A stretch of DNA of 64,000 bases from Phycisphaera sp. (GTDB lineage: Bacteria; Planctomycetota; Phycisphaerae; Phycisphaerales; Zrk34), in assembly GCA_016125285.1 (NCBI GenBank), contig WGMA01000027.1, forward strand, positions 62,001-126,000, written 5' to 3'. This document shows, piece after piece, positions 1-10,496 of this stretch. A program made the position numbers and the translations under genes. The notes under the pieces were generated by a model, which was given only the letters and a program-made list of their open reading frames with translations, did no database searches and had not been told where the DNA came from. Each line of letters opens with the position of its first letter. Positions within the stretch are counted from its first letter, which is position 1.

Positions 1-3000
1 TGACGGTCACGACGGTCGTCGCCGGTTCGGCGGCGAGCTTCGGGCTCAACGTCGCGTCGGTCGACGGCGTGATCACCGGCAACCCGGTCCTGCAGCTGAC
101 CGGCGCCGCGAAGCTCTCGGCGATCAACAACGGCGCGGGCGTGGCGAACGTCAACGGCACCGATATCCGCATCACCGACTCCACCGGCACGACCTACAAC
201 GTCGACATCGCCGGCGCCTCCACGCTCAACGACGTGCTGGCGATCATCAACGGCGTTAACCCGGGCGTGCTGGTCGCTCAGATCAGCGGCTTCGGCTCGG
301 GTTCGGGCCTGGAGATCATCGATAACTCCGGCGGCACGGGCGTGCTGACGATCACGAACGGCACGAACACCAACTCCTCGGCCGCCACCAGCCTCGGCAT
401 CAAGACCACCAGCGGCGAGCGCCTCGTGCAGCTCGACGTCACCTCCGGCGCGCTGACCGACATCGACGCCATCCGCGTCAACCGCATCGGCGGCCCGGCG
501 CCGACGAACCTGGTCGGCATCGAGTTCGGCCCGAACGGCCTGCTCATCGGTCAGAACAGCGACGGCGACAACAGCGGCCGCGTCGAGATCGACCTGTTCA
601 ACCCGCAGCTGTCGCAGGAGTACAGCCGCTCGGGCAGCGAGTCTCAGTTCATCCACGGTCTGACGGCCACGTCCGACAGCCAGCACATGTTCGCCGTGCT
701 CGACACCGGCACGACCGACACGCTGCTGACGTTCAACGCCACGGCGGACCGATTGGTGCGTCTGGATACGACGACCGGCGCGGTGGTGCCGATCGGCTTC
801 ATCCGCGACTTCTGGGCGAACCTGCACTTCAACGACGTGATGACGCTCGCGGGCGGCCCCGACGGCGAGCTGTACGTGATCACCGGCGACCTCGACGGCG
901 TGGGCACGGCCTACAGCCGCAACGACGGCGCCTCGCTCGCCCGCCTCGACATCAACGGCAGCACCGTCACGATGGTGACGCCGGACGCCGCCGCGCCGTT
1001 CCTCCGCGGTGCGATCATCGACGGCGACCCGGTCACGACCGGCATCCAGCCGATCACCGACGCCTTCGTCGGCATGGCGATCGACAGCGACAACAACCTC
1101 TTCGCGGTTCAGCGCACCGAGCTCGACGCCGACGGCATGGTCAACGACGACGTGCTGCTGACGCTGGACATGCAGATCAACGGTGACGACGGCGTCAACG
1201 CACGCGTCGCCGGCCTCGGCAACGGCCTGCTGACCGACTCGTCGGCCAATCAGCTGAACGTCAGCGGCATCGGCTTCGACGAGCACGACAACCTGCTCGT
1301 GCACGACCTGAACAGCAACAGCATCCTCGCGCTGTCGGCCCTCGATCCGGTCGCCCCGATCGCGATCGTCACCGGCCCCGAGAACGACGCCCTGACGCAG
1401 GGCACGGCGGGCAACTCGATGTCGATCCCGCCGTTCGACTTCCTCACCGAGACCGACACGATGCTGACCGTCGGTAACACCGTGACGACCACGTCGACCA
1501 TCGGTAACCACGGCACGACGGGCGGCGACCAGGACGTGTTCCGCGTCGACGCGCTGGCCGGCCAGGTCATCACGATCGACGCCGCGGCGTTCAACAGCAA
1601 CCTCGACACGCTCGTGGCGATCTACGACAACGAGGGCAACCGCCTGGCCTACGACGACAACAGCGGCGTCGGCTCCGGCTCGTTCCTGCAGTACGTCGCC
1701 CCGGCCGACGGCGATTACTACGTCGTCGTGTCCGGCTACGCGTTCGCCACGCCGGTCCCGCCGGCCACGTTCAGCGCCACCACGGCCGGCTCCACCGGCA
1801 CCTACAACCTGAGCATCGGGCTGACGGCCGGCTCGGCCCTCGACCCGGGCCAGTTCGAGCACGTGACCGTGCCCGGCGCCGTGAACCCCGGCCTGCAGGC
1901 GTTCGCGGTGGGCCGCACCGGCGACCGCTTCAACACCTACAGCTACGACCTGGTGCTCCCCGGTGACACCACCGGCGCCCTGTTCGTGAGCCCCGGCGTC
2001 GTCCAGCCGCTCGGACGCAGCTACGTGCCGACCAACATCATCACGCACGACGTGACCGGTGTGGTCGGTGACGGCCTCGGCGATGGCAACCTCCACATCG
2101 TCGACATCGCGGTGCTCACCAGCACCACCGCCCCCGACTCGGTGTTCGCCGTCAACTTCAACGACCAGGGCACGGCCTCGACGGTCGACGATCGCTTCGA
2201 GCTCTACCGCCTGGATCGTGACGACGCGGGCGTCGTGACCGACTTCTCGCTTGTCGGCGAGATCGTCGACCCGGCTCTGCCCGGCCCGAACGCCGTGAAG
2301 AACATCAACGCGGTCGCGACCAACGACTTCGGCGACATCTTCGTGATCGGCACACGCGGCGAGACCTCGACGCAGCGCCTGTATCAGATCAACCCGAACA
2401 CGGGTCAGGCCACCGCCGTGGCGTCCCTCAGCGACGGCAACACCAACCCGATCGTCACGCTGGCGTTCAACAACGCCAACCAGCTGTACGCCGTCCGCGA
2501 CAGCGGCGCCACGCAGCAGCTGCTGCGGATCAACAGCACGACGGCCACGGTGACGAACCTCGGCAACATCGAGGTCGACGGTGTCAGCACGCACCTGTTC
2601 GCCGGTGACTTCGACGAGAACAACAACTTCATCGCCCTCGGCTCCGGCCAGGCGGGCAACCGCGTGGTGCAGGTCAACGTCACCACGCCGGGCGGCTCGA
2701 CGCCGATCACGCTGCAGGGCGCGGTCAACGAGTTCCTCGCGGGCTTCGCGTCCAACGGCGAGGACTTCTTCAGCATCTACAACGACGGCCAGACCGACAC
2801 GCAGCTGTGGTCGAGCCCGGCCGTCACCCGCGCCTCGACGCTCGGCATCATCGACACCGCCACCGGCGCGTTCGCTCAGATGACGCCGCTGGTCGACGCG
2901 TTCAACCACCTGCTTACGAGCATGGTGACCGACGTGACCGTGGGCGCCAGCACCACCTCCGCGGGTGGTGCGTCGGCCGGTACGGCGGGCGTGGTCGCCG

Positions 3001-6000
3001 AGGTCGAAGGCAACGACACCATCGCCACCGCCCAGGACCTCGAGTCCTACCAGTGGTCGCTGCAGGACAACGCCAACATCGGTGACTCGGCGAGCAACAA
3101 CACGTCGACAACGATCCCGCACCTGACGATTCAGGGCACCGGCGACGGCACCTACGACTACTACACGTTCTTCGTGCCCAACGCCGGCGCGCTGGGCATC
3201 TTCGACATCGACTTCGGCATCGGCGGCGCCGGTGACGTCGACACCGAGCTCGCCGTGTTCGACTCGTCGGGCAACGTGATCGCGCAGGTCGATGACGCGA
3301 GCACATCGAACGGTCGCGGCGGCAGCACCAGCAACCTCGACTCGTTCATCCAGATCAGCTTCCCGACCGCCGGGACCTACACCGTCGGCGTCAGCCGATT
3401 CAACTCCGCCGCGACGACCGGCACGCTGACCGGCAGCGCGGTGGAGACCGGCCAGGACTACACGCTGCAGATCTCCATCGAGAATCACCTCTCGCTGGCC
3501 GCGTATGCGGTGACCGACGACGGCCGCCTGTTCGAGTACGCCGCCGACACCGGCGCGTTCCTCGCCCAGCACGGCACGATCTACTCCGCCGACACCAACG
3601 AGAAGCTCGACATCGACGTGATCGAGTTCGCCGGCGGCAAGCTGCTCGGCATCGACAAGCGGTTCAACCAGATCGTCGAGATCGACCTGACCTCCGGCGT
3701 CGACCTCAACAACGACGGCGTCAACGACCGCATCTACGCCACGCCGCTGTCCGACGCCGGCCTGATCAACGGCCAGGTCCTCATCGACCTCGCCGACGAC
3801 GGCGGCCGCCTGCTCGGCCTGACCGACGAGACCGACACGCGTCCGGCCGAGTTCGTCCGCATCCTCGGCGAAGACGACCCGATCGGCGGGCTCATCGCCA
3901 CGTCGTTCGGCTCGGTGTCCATCAACACGCTCGACGGCGACTCGTTCGACGGCCGCGTCGTGGCCACCGGCAACAGCTTCCGCAGCGTGGTGGTCGACGG
4001 CGACTTCACCGGCTCGCTCTACACCAGCGGCGACATCAACTTCGCCCTGCGTAACGGTGACTTCGGCGGATCGATCCACGCCGACTCGGCCCGCAGCATC
4101 AGCATCACCGGCGACCGCCTCGTCGCGGGCGACGGCAGCATGCTTGTCGGCTCGAGCATCGAGATCACCACCGACCTGACCGGCTTCACGATGACCGACT
4201 CCGACTCGACCTTCGCGGGCACCATCTCCGCGATGTCGAGCCGCTCGATCCGCATCAGCGGCGCCGTCGCCGATACCGGCGAGGTGCTGATCGATCAGGA
4301 CGCCGGTTCGGTGTTCGTCGGTGGCGCGTTCGGCGGCACGATCGACGTCGGCACGGCCGGCGTGATCTCCGTCGGCGGCCGCCTCGGCGCCGAGTCGACG
4401 ATCGTCTCCGGCGGCAACGTCGGCTCCGCTCAGTTCGGCAACGGCACCGACCCCGGCAGCAGCGTGATCATCGGCGGTGACGCCGGCGTCGTGTCCATCC
4501 GCGGCACCCACCGCGGCCAGTTCGCGACCTTCGGCTCCGTCCGCAGCGCGAGCTTCGACGACCTGACCAACTCGCTGGTCGCCGTCGGCACCAACGCCAC
4601 GGCGGTCAACGTCAACGGCAACATGACCAACGCCGTGATCAGCACCGGCGTGTGGATCGGCGACGACCACGTCTACAACACCGCCGACGACGAGATCCTC
4701 GGCGGCACGCTCAACAGCGTGAACGTCCGTGGCAACTACGTGTCCAGCACGATCGCCGCGGGTGTCCTGCCGAGCCTCAACGCGGCCACCGCCGCCGGCA
4801 CGCCGCACCTGCCCGCTCAGGACGCCGAGTACTACGGCTACGAGGCGACCCTGCCCAACGGCGCCCCGACGCTCGTGGACGCGGCCGAGGCCGGCGGCAT
4901 CCTGCCGAGCTTCATCAACTCCGTGGTCATCGGCGGCAACGTCGTCAACCAGCTGTTCCAGGCCGACGCGGTCGTGGTCGCGGCTGACGGGGTCGGTCGT
5001 CTCAGCGGCAAGAACGTCAACCTGCTGGCCGTCCGCACCTACGACGATCCGTTCGGCGCCCCGATCGTCGACCGCATCACGGTCGTTGACGACTTCCAGT
5101 TCCTCGTGTTCTTCAGCGAGGGCGTCAACTCCGACTCGCTGATCCTGTCCGTCGACGGCAACAACGACGGCGACCTGCTCGACGACGGCGACGTGCTCGG
5201 CACCGTCACCCTCACCGACGACCAGGGCAACATCGTCGACGACGGCATCTCCATCGGTTACGACCTGCGTGCGAACCAGCACGGCGGCTATGACCCGGTC
5301 ATGGTCGTCTACAGCAGCCACAGCCTCGCCAACACCCGCCTGACCGCCACGCTGTCCGGCGGCGAGAACGGCGGCCCGGCGATCTACGACCGCTCCGGCG
5401 GCCGCTCGGCTCTGCGTGACTTCAACCAGGACGGCACGCCCGACGGCCTCGAGCAGGCCTTCGGCGGCGACGCCGAGACGCTGTTCGACTTCGATCCGTT
5501 CGGCACGCTGCTCGACGGCGACCTCGACGGCATCGAGGGCTCGGCCGCGACGTTCATCAACTTCTTCGGCGACGCGCCCGACACGTTCGCCGACGCCCTG
5601 GCCGACAGCGTCCTGCCGCTGAGCCTGGTCACCCGCACCGACGCGCAGACCATCACGCTCGGCAACAACTTCCAGGCCGCCGACGACATCGATATCTTCC
5701 ACTTCCAGGCCAACGCGTACGACTTCGTGTCGCTCGAGTTCGCCGCGGATACCCCGGCCCAGATCGCGCTGTTCGTCCGCGACACCCAGGGCACCGACGA
5801 TCCGTTCGACGACACCTACGAGCTGGTGACCCGCGTCGAGGGCACCTACTTCGACGGCAACGACGTCAACCGCGGCGACTTCGGCTCCGTGTCGTCCGAC
5901 ACCCTGTTCATGGCGATCGAGATTCCGCCGATGGCCGCGGCCATCGGTTCCGACGCCGACACGCTCGACGCCGCCGGCAACCATACCGCCGACGCCGACG

Positions 6001-7064
6001 GCATCCAGACCAGCTCCCTGGACTTCTTCATCGTCGTCACGCCGGACGTCGGCGGGGCCCTCTACCAGCCCGGCGGCGACAACACGTATCAGATCAACGT
6101 CACCCTCGCCCCGAACGACGACCTGCTCGACGGCCGCGCCGACGGACAGCTCACGCTGCCTCCCGGTGAGCAGGTCGCCTACTTCTCCGACGAGATCGGC
6201 CTCCACAACAACGAGCTCGGCGCCAACACGCCCAAGCAGCTCGTCTACGTGAACTTCAACGGCGGCATCTCCACGGACACCGACGCCGGCACCGTGGTCT
6301 TCCAGCCGTTCGACGCCGCGATCGTCGACTCCTCCTTCACGGGCCTCACGCAGGTCCTCGTCGAGGGCGGCGTGGTCAACGGCAAGAACGTCACCGGCAT
6401 CATGGAGACCATCCCGGCCATCTTCGCGACCACGCCGGACTCCACGCCGTTCGGCTCCATCACCTCGATGGTGCTCGGCGCCGATCTGACGCAGTACTTC
6501 AACGCCACCAGCGGCATCTTCTTCACCACCGTCGACCCGAGCGTCTCGGGCCTGCGGCCGGGTGAGGACTTCGCCACCCTGTTCGTCGGTGAGTCCGACC
6601 TGCCGCCGGGAGCCGGGTTCTTCGGCCTCGCCGAGCACGTCGACTTCGCCAACCTCGACAAGGGCGACCAGGCCATCATCCCCGCCGAGACGTTCCAGAA
6701 CATCTCGCTGGCGACGAACCTGCCCGACCGACTCAACGAGTACTCGCTGGCGCTGGCCAACGTCATCTCGCACGAGTTCGCCCACCTGCTCGGTCTCAAC
6801 CACACCGGCAACTTCTTCGACGGCGGCGACCTCTATCCGAACCTCACCCATCCGTTCGCCGACGATCCGGACAACGATCCGACCAACGGCGACGACTCGA
6901 ACACCGGCATCGGCCTCATCACGTCGGGCTTCTACAACCCGATCACGCTCGCGGCCCAGTTCCGCCTCGAGCTCGGCACCGCCGGCCTGGCCGCCAACGA
7001 GTTCCCGATCGGTGACAACGACACCGTCGATCAGCTGCTCAAGTGGGTCGGCAGCGCGATCTGA
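1..7064 (+). CDS. Giant secreted protein with PPC-like domains and C-terminal metzincin-type zinc motif (5' end missing)
   Basis: The frame is open from base 3, so the start lies before the window; more than 2,350 residues are present. The composition is Asp/Gly/Thr-rich and poor in Lys and Cys, typical of exported planctomycete giants. Three segments look like pre-peptidase C-terminal (PPC) beta-sandwiches, at about 1470-1820, 3000-3470 and 5640-6110 (for example NLDTLVAIYDNEGN). Propeller-like repeats with a RLYQINPNTG pattern lie at 740-2900. A Gly/Asp-rich, probably beta-helical stretch lies at 3890-4780. Near the end, bases 6771-6803 encode HEFAHLLGLNH, the HExxHxxGxxH zinc motif of metzincins (Matrixin/M10-like), so a protease or former protease is likely. 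It is a single gene ending 27 nt before a terminator. Its target is unknown. The gene at 53712-57218 has a similar beta-helix-like section. Confidence 0.85.
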   Translation, partial: TVTTVVAGSAASFGLNVASVDGVITGNPVLQLTGAAKLSAINNGAGVANVNGTDIRITDSTGTTYNVDIAGASTLNDVLAIINGVNPGVLVAQISGFGSGSGLEIIDNSGGTGVLTITNGTNTNSSAATSLGIKTTSGERLVQLDVTSGALTDIDAIRVNRIGGPAPTNLVGIEFGPNGLLIGQNSDGDNSGRVEIDLFNPQLSQEYSRSGSESQFIHGLTATSDSQHMFAVLDTGTTDTLLTFNATADRLVRLDTTTGAVVPIGFIRDFWANLHFNDVMTLAGGPDGELYVITGDLDGVGTAYSRNDGASLARLDINGSTVTMVTPDAAAPFLRGAIIDGDPVTTGIQPITDAFVGMAIDSDNNLFAVQRTELDADGMVNDDVLLTLDMQINGDDGVNARVAGLGNGLLTDSSANQLNVSGIGFDEHDNLLVHDLNSNSILALSALDPVAPIAIVTGPENDALTQGTAGNSMSIPPFDFLTETDTMLTVGNTVTTTSTIGNHGTTGGDQDVFRVDALAGQVITIDAAAFNSNLDTLVAIYDNEGNRLAYDDNSGVGSGSFLQYVAPADGDYYVVVSGYAFATPVPPATFSATTAGSTGTYNLSIGLTAGSALDPGQFEHVTVPGAVNPGLQAFAVGRTGDRFNTYSYDLVLPGDTTGALFVSPGVVQPLGRSYVPTNIITHDVTGVVGDGLGDGNLHIVDIAVLTSTTAPDSVFAVNFNDQGTASTVDDRFELYRLDRDDAGVVTDFSLVGEIVDPALPGPNAVKNINAVATNDFGDIFVIGTRGETSTQRLYQINPNTGQATAVASLSDGNTNPIVTLAFNNANQLYAVRDSGATQQLLRINSTTATVTNLGNIEVDGVSTHLFAGDFDENNNFIALGSGQAGNRVVQVNVTTPGGSTPITLQGAVNEFLAGFASNGEDFFSIYNDGQTDTQLWSSPAVTRASTLGIIDTATGAFAQMTPLVDAFNHLLTSMVTDVTVGASTTSAGGASAGTAGVVAEVEGNDTIATAQDLESYQWSLQDNANIGDSASNNTSTTIPHLTIQGTGDGTYDYYTFFVPNAGALGIFDIDFGIGGAGDVDTELAVFDSSGNVIAQVDDASTSNGRGGSTSNLDSFIQISFPTAGTYTVGVSRFNSAATTGTLTGSAVETGQDYTLQISIENHLSLAAYAVTDDGRLFEYAADTGAFLAQHGTIYSADTNEKLDIDVIEFAGGKLLGIDKRFNQIVEIDLTSGVDLNNDGVNDRIYATPLSDAGLINGQVLIDLADDGGRLLGLTDETDTRPAEFVRILGEDDPIGGLIATSFGSVSINTLDGDSFDGRVVATGNSFRSVVVDGDFTGSLYTSGDINFALRNGDFGGSIHADSARSISITGDRLVAGDGSMLVGSSIEITTDLTGFTMTDSDSTFAGTISAMSSRSIRISGAVADTGEVLIDQDAGSVFVGGAFGGTIDVGTAGVISVGGRLGAESTIVSGGNVGSAQFGNGTDPGSSVIIGGDAGVVSIRGTHRGQFATFGSVRSASFDDLTNSLVAVGTNATAVNVNGNMTNAVISTGVWIGDDHVYNTADDEILGGTLNSVNVRGNYVSSTIAAGVLPSLNAATAAGTPHLPAQDAEYYGYEATLPNGAPTLVDAAEAGGILPSFINSVVIGGNVVNQLFQADAVVVAADGVGRLSGKNVNLLAVRTYDDPFGAPIVDRITVVDDFQFLVFFSEGVNSDSLILSVDGNNDGDLLDDGDVLGTVTLTDDQGNIVDDGISIGYDLRANQHGGYDPVMVVYSSHSLANTRLTATLSGGENGGPAIYDRSGGRSALRDFNQDGTPDGLEQAFGGDAETLFDFDPFGTLLDGDLDGIEGSAATFINFFGDAPDTFADALADSVLPLSLVTRTDAQTITLGNNFQAADDIDIFHFQANAYDFVSLEFAADTPAQIALFVRDTQGTDDPFDDTYELVTRVEGTYFDGNDVNRGDFGSVSSDTLFMAIEIPPMAAAIGSDADTLDAAGNHTADADGIQTSSLDFFIVVTPDVGGALYQPGGDNTYQINVTLAPNDDLLDGRADGQLTLPPGEQVAYFSDEIGLHNNELGANTPKQLVYVNFNGGISTDTDAGTVVFQPFDAAIVDSSFTGLTQVLVEGGVVNGKNVTGIMETIPAIFATTPDSTPFGSITSMVLGADLTQYFNATSGIFFTTVDPSVSGLRPGEDFATLFVGESDLPPGAGFFGLAEHVDFANLDKGDQAIIPAETFQNISLATNLPDRLNEYSLALANVISHEFAHLLGLNHTGNFFDGGDLYPNLTHPFADDPDNDPTNGDDSNTGIGLITSGFYNPITLAAQFRLELGTAGLAANEFPIGDNDTVDQLLKWVGSAI

Positions 7065-7090
7065 TCGCCGCAACCATCACACCAACCAAA

Positions 7091-7123
7091 AGCCCCCGTC
7101 GATGATCGACGGGGGCTTTTTTT
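7091..7123 (+). terminator. Rho-independent terminator of the giant gene
   Basis: A GC-rich inverted repeat (AGCCCCCGTCG, five-base loop, mirrored arm) is followed directly by seven T residues, 27 nt after the stop codon at 7064. Confidence 0.93.
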
Positions 7124-7203
7124 ATCGATGTGTCACGCGACGTGCGGCGGCGGGGCGTCCGCGCACGCGGGTGCGGCACGCAGCGGGTGCGGGATTGATC
7201 GGT

Positions 7204-8721
7204 TCAGTTGGACGGGGCGACCGACACGTGGGCCGCGCCGCTGCGCATCGCGTCGATCGACTGCTTGTAGACCTGCACGCACTTCGTCGCCGCGCCGTCC
7301 CAGGTGAGGCTGCGCACCTCGAGGTCCGCGTGCTGACGCAGCGTGTCGCCCAGCGGCGGGTGACGCAGCACGGCGATGATCTTGTCGGCGATGTCGTCGG
7401 TGTTCCAGAAGTCGACCTTCAACGCGTGCCGGATCACCTCCGACACGCCGGAGCTGCGGCTGATGATCACCGGCACGTCGTGGCGGATCGCCTCGAGCGG
7501 CGCGATGCCGAACGGCTCGCTGACCGACGGCATGACGTACACGTCGGCGAGCTCGAACACGCGCGCCACGTCGCGGCCGCGCAGGAACCCCGTGAACAGC
7601 ACCTTGTGGGCGATCCCCATCTCGCGCGCCATCTGCATGATCTGCGGCACCATGTCGCCCGCGCCGGCCATGACGAACTTCACGCGATCGATCTTGCTGA
7701 GCACCTTCTTCGCCGCCTCGACGAAATACTCCGGGCCCTTCTGCATCGTGATGCGGCCGAGGAACAGCACGATCTTGTCGCCGCGCTCGATGCGCGACGT
7801 CGGCGTCGCGGGCTGCGCGTCGTCGGACTCGATGCCGTTGTACACCACGTGCACCTTCGCGCTCGGCACGCCGTAGCGCGCCACGCAGATCTTCTTCGTG
7901 AGGTGCGACACGCACACGACCGTCATCGCGCCGTGCATGCCGCGGCGCTCGATGTCGTAGATCGGCTGGTACGGGTGCTCGCCCGAGCGGTCGAACTCCG
8001 TCGAGTGCACGTGCACGACCAGGGGCTTGCCCGTCGCCGCGGCGACCGCCAGCCCCGCGGGGTACGTCATCCAGTCGTGCGCGTGGATCACGTCGAACCG
8101 CTCGTCGCGCACGAGCTCGAGGCACACCTCGGCGTACCGCTGCGACTCGGCCACGACGTCGCCGCTGTAGTCGCCCGCGGTGGGCGGCACGTCGGGCTCG
8201 TTGTAGCCGGCCGCCGGCGCGGCGCTCGCGGCGGGGCGGTTCGTGGTCAGCGCCTCGGCGCGGTCGTACGCGGCCCGCTGCTCGGGCGACGTGCCGGTCG
8301 TGATGATCCGGCGCCCGCGCACGCGGACTTCCTCCGGCGTGCGCGCCAACGAGCCGAGGTACGGGCTGGTGATCGCCGAGGGGATCGCGCGGAACTCGAC
8401 GTTGCCCATCGATTCATCGCGGGTCGCGCCGTTGGCCAGATCGGTGCCGCGCGGTTCGGCAGCCGTGTCTCGCGTGCCCATCGGCGCGGCATCGCTGCCT
8501 CCGATAACGCCACTGCCGTTGACGACCGTGCGCGGGCGCATCAGGTCGGCCGGGCTGAGCAGCTGGACGTGCTGAGGATGTTGGCGGCCGACGGCTCGGG
8601 GCAGGACAAACAGCACATCAACGCCCTGACGGCTCAACCCGCGGGTCAAGCCGTTGCACGCCGTGCCCAGCCCGCCGGTGATATACGGCGGGAATTCCCA
8701 TCCCAGCATCAGCACACGCAT
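7204..8721 (-). CDS. Glycosyltransferase family 4 (GT-B fold)
   Basis: This 505-residue cytoplasmic enzyme is predicted to transfer a sugar from a nucleotide donor. The N-terminus MRVLMLGWEFPP followed by TGGLG matches the acceptor-side loop of GT4/GT5 enzymes such as glycogen synthase. The C-terminal Rossmann domain has VLFLGRITMQKGPEYF and the EPFGIAPLE element (the E-x7-E donor-binding motif). A linker of about 80 residues (roughly 90-175) looks poorly structured and is longer than usual. Upstream on the minus strand a TTGTAA / TAGATT pair with a 17-nt spacer could be the promoter, and GAGAGCAGG could be the ribosome site. It diverges from prmC. The substrate cannot be read from the sequence; a polysaccharide or glycogen role is possible. 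Confidence 0.85.
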   Translation of the reverse strand: MRVLMLGWEFPPYITGGLGTACNGLTRGLSRQGVDVLFVLPRAVGRQHPQHVQLLSPADLMRPRTVVNGSGVIGGSDAAPMGTRDTAAEPRGTDLANGATRDESMGNVEFRAIPSAITSPYLGSLARTPEEVRVRGRRIITTGTSPEQRAAYDRAEALTTNRPAASAAPAAGYNEPDVPPTAGDYSGDVVAESQRYAEVCLELVRDERFDVIHAHDWMTYPAGLAVAAATGKPLVVHVHSTEFDRSGEHPYQPIYDIERRGMHGAMTVVCVSHLTKKICVARYGVPSAKVHVVYNGIESDDAQPATPTSRIERGDKIVLFLGRITMQKGPEYFVEAAKKVLSKIDRVKFVMAGAGDMVPQIMQMAREMGIAHKVLFTGFLRGRDVARVFELADVYVMPSVSEPFGIAPLEAIRHDVPVIISRSSGVSEVIRHALKVDFWNTDDIADKIIAVLRHPPLGDTLRQHADLEVRSLTWDGAATKCVQVYKQSIDAMRSGAAHVSVAPSN

Positions 8722-8818
8722 GACGTACCTGCTCTCTCGCGATTCGGAGGGCCCCTCAGGGGTGAATCTAACAGTCCGCTGTTGGGGTTACAAGAAGCGG
8801 TCCCGTCGCGCGTCGACG

Positions 8819-8848
8819 GTGACCGCGCGACGCCGCTTCGCTTACAAT
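8819..8848 (+). promoter_or_regulatory. prmC promoter, predicted leaderless
   Basis: GTGACC (8819-8824) and TACAAT (8843-8848) are separated by 18 nt. Only eight bases separate the -10 box from the ATG at 8857, so transcription should begin at or next to the start codon. There is room for at most a very weak GGTGGAG. Confidence 0.6.
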
Positions 8849-8856
8849 CGGTGGAG

Positions 8857-9753
8857 ATGAACAAACACCGTGCCAACGCAGAGGATACGACGAACTGGAC
8901 CAGCCGGAAGCTGCTGGAATGGACCGCTGCGCACCTCGACCGCAAAGGCGTCGATTCGCCGCGGCTCTCCGCGGAGATGCTCCTGGCCCACATCCTGCAC
9001 GTGCCCCGCATCAACCTGTTCATGGACATGGACCGCCCGGCCAGCCCGCTGGAGCGTGCGGCGTTCCGCGACCTGGTCGAGCGCGCCGCCGAGCACGAGC
9101 CCGTGCAGTACCTCGTCGGCCACGCCCACCTCTACAGCCTTCAGTTCGCGGTCAACCGCCACGTGCTGATCCCCCGGCCGAGCACCGAGACGCTCATCGA
9201 GCACATCATCCAGCACACGCGCACAACGCCCGGGTTCGCCTCGCCGAGCATCGTCGACATCGGCACCGGCAGCGGGGCGATCGCCGTGGCGCTGGCCGTC
9301 AACCTGCCCGAGGCGCGGATCGTCGCGACGGACATCTCGCCCGACGCGCTGGAGCTCGCGAAGCAGAACGCGGCGCGGCATGACGTGGCGGACCGCATCG
9401 ACTTCCGCCTCGGCGATCTCTACGAGCCGCTGTCCGGGCCGTTCCATTACGTGGTGTCCAACCCGCCGTACATCAGCGACGCGGAGTGGGAGTACGTCGA
9501 GCGCAACGTGAAGGACTACGAGCCGGTGGGGGCGCTGCGGGGCGGCGTCGACGGGCTCGATCAGCTGCGTCCGCTGATCGCGCACGCGTCGGAGCATCTC
9601 GCGAAGCCCGGCCAGCTCGTGCTGGAGATCGCCGCGTCGCAGAAGCAGGCGGTGCTCGACCTGGCGAAGGCGGCCAAGGGGCTGACGAACCCGCGCGTGC
9701 TGGCGGACCACGAAAAACACCCGCGGATGTTGCTCGCGGATCGGGCGACGTAG
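8857..9753 (+). CDS. prmC: Peptide chain release factor N5-glutamine methyltransferase
   Basis: This 298-residue cytoplasmic enzyme methylates the Gln of the GGQ motif in RF1/RF2 using S-adenosylmethionine. The N-terminal helical domain (TSRKLLEWTAAHLDRKG...LLAHILHV) is typical of PrmC. The SAM-binding loop DIGTGSGAIAVALA lies near residue 134, and the diagnostic NPPY motif (SNPPYIS) is at about residue 202. The frame is open far upstream, but the start at 8857 is favoured because family homology begins there and a TACAAT box sits eight bases before it. The next gene starts 9 nt after the stop, suggesting co-transcription. No prfA is visible beside it. Confidence 0.95.
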   Translation: MNKHRANAEDTTNWTSRKLLEWTAAHLDRKGVDSPRLSAEMLLAHILHVPRINLFMDMDRPASPLERAAFRDLVERAAEHEPVQYLVGHAHLYSLQFAVNRHVLIPRPSTETLIEHIIQHTRTTPGFASPSIVDIGTGSGAIAVALAVNLPEARIVATDISPDALELAKQNAARHDVADRIDFRLGDLYEPLSGPFHYVVSNPPYISDAEWEYVERNVKDYEPVGALRGGVDGLDQLRPLIAHASEHLAKPGQLVLEIAASQKQAVLDLAKAAKGLTNPRVLADHEKHPRMLLADRAT

Positions 9754-9762
9754 GATGAAGGC

Positions 9763-10452
9763 ATGACGACCGAGGCTGTGACACATCACGACGACACGCC
9801 GACCGATCTCGAGCGCTGGCGTCGCTACGCCGAGTGGCTGGCGCTGTTCACGATCGTGTACAACCTGATCGAGGGCGTGCTGTCGGTGTGGATGGGCGCG
9901 GGCGACGAGACGCTGGCGTTGTTCGGCTTTGGTGTCGACTCGTTTGTCGAGATGATCAGCGGCATCGGCATTCTGCACATGATCCGCCGGCAGCGGGCCG
10001 CGGACGGCGACGAGTCGCCCGACCACTTCGAGCAGACCGCGCTGCGGATCACCGGCTGGGCGATGATGCTGCTCGCCGCGGGCCTCGTGGCGACCGGCGT
10101 GTTGAGCCTCTACGAGCAGCACGCGCCGCACGCGACGTGGTGGGGCGTGGGCATCTCGTCGGTGTCGATCCTCACGATGTGGGCGCTGATCTGGGCGAAG
10201 CGGCGCGTCGGACACGCGTTGAACTCGCCCGCGATGCTCGCCGACGCGAAGTGCAACCTGGCGTGCGTGCAGTTCTCCGTGGTGCTGCTGCTATCGAGCG
10301 GGCTTTACGAGTGGACGGGCGTCGGCGGGTTCGACGCGGTCGGCGCGCTGCTGATCGCGCTGCTGTGCGTCCGCGAGGGGCGCGAGTCGTTCAACGAGGC
10401 GAAGGGCATCCGCTGTGGGTGCCACGGCGGTTGCGAGACAAAGGACGCGTAG
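9763..10452 (+). CDS. CDF-like cation transporter (membrane domain only)
   Basis: The product has 229 residues and about six hydrophobic segments, including LALFTIVYNLIEGVLSVWMG and GWAMMLLAAGLVATGVLSL. The motif FGFGVDSFVEMISG corresponds to the conserved acidic metal site on the second helix of cation diffusion facilitators. The family's C-terminal cytoplasmic domain is absent. Instead the chain ends in a Cys/His cluster, CGCHGGC, that could bind metal. It lies 9 nt after prmC and is probably translated from the same message; a TAGGAT box six bases before the ATG could also give a leaderless transcript. The transported ion is unknown. Confidence 0.8.
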   Translation: MTTEAVTHHDDTPTDLERWRRYAEWLALFTIVYNLIEGVLSVWMGAGDETLALFGFGVDSFVEMISGIGILHMIRRQRAADGDESPDHFEQTALRITGWAMMLLAAGLVATGVLSLYEQHAPHATWWGVGISSVSILTMWALIWAKRRVGHALNSPAMLADAKCNLACVQFSVVLLLSSGLYEWTGVGGFDAVGALLIALLCVREGRESFNEAKGIRCGCHGGCETKDA

Positions 10453-10496
10453 CCCGGCGTGTTCGGGTTGCGGGCAACTGAGAGCAAGGTGCTTCC

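Noticed and set aside
6562-8856. Upstream extension of the prmC reading frame
   Set aside because: It is Arg/His/Ser-rich, crosses a strong terminator and the antisense of a glycosyltransferase; PrmC homology starts at 8857.
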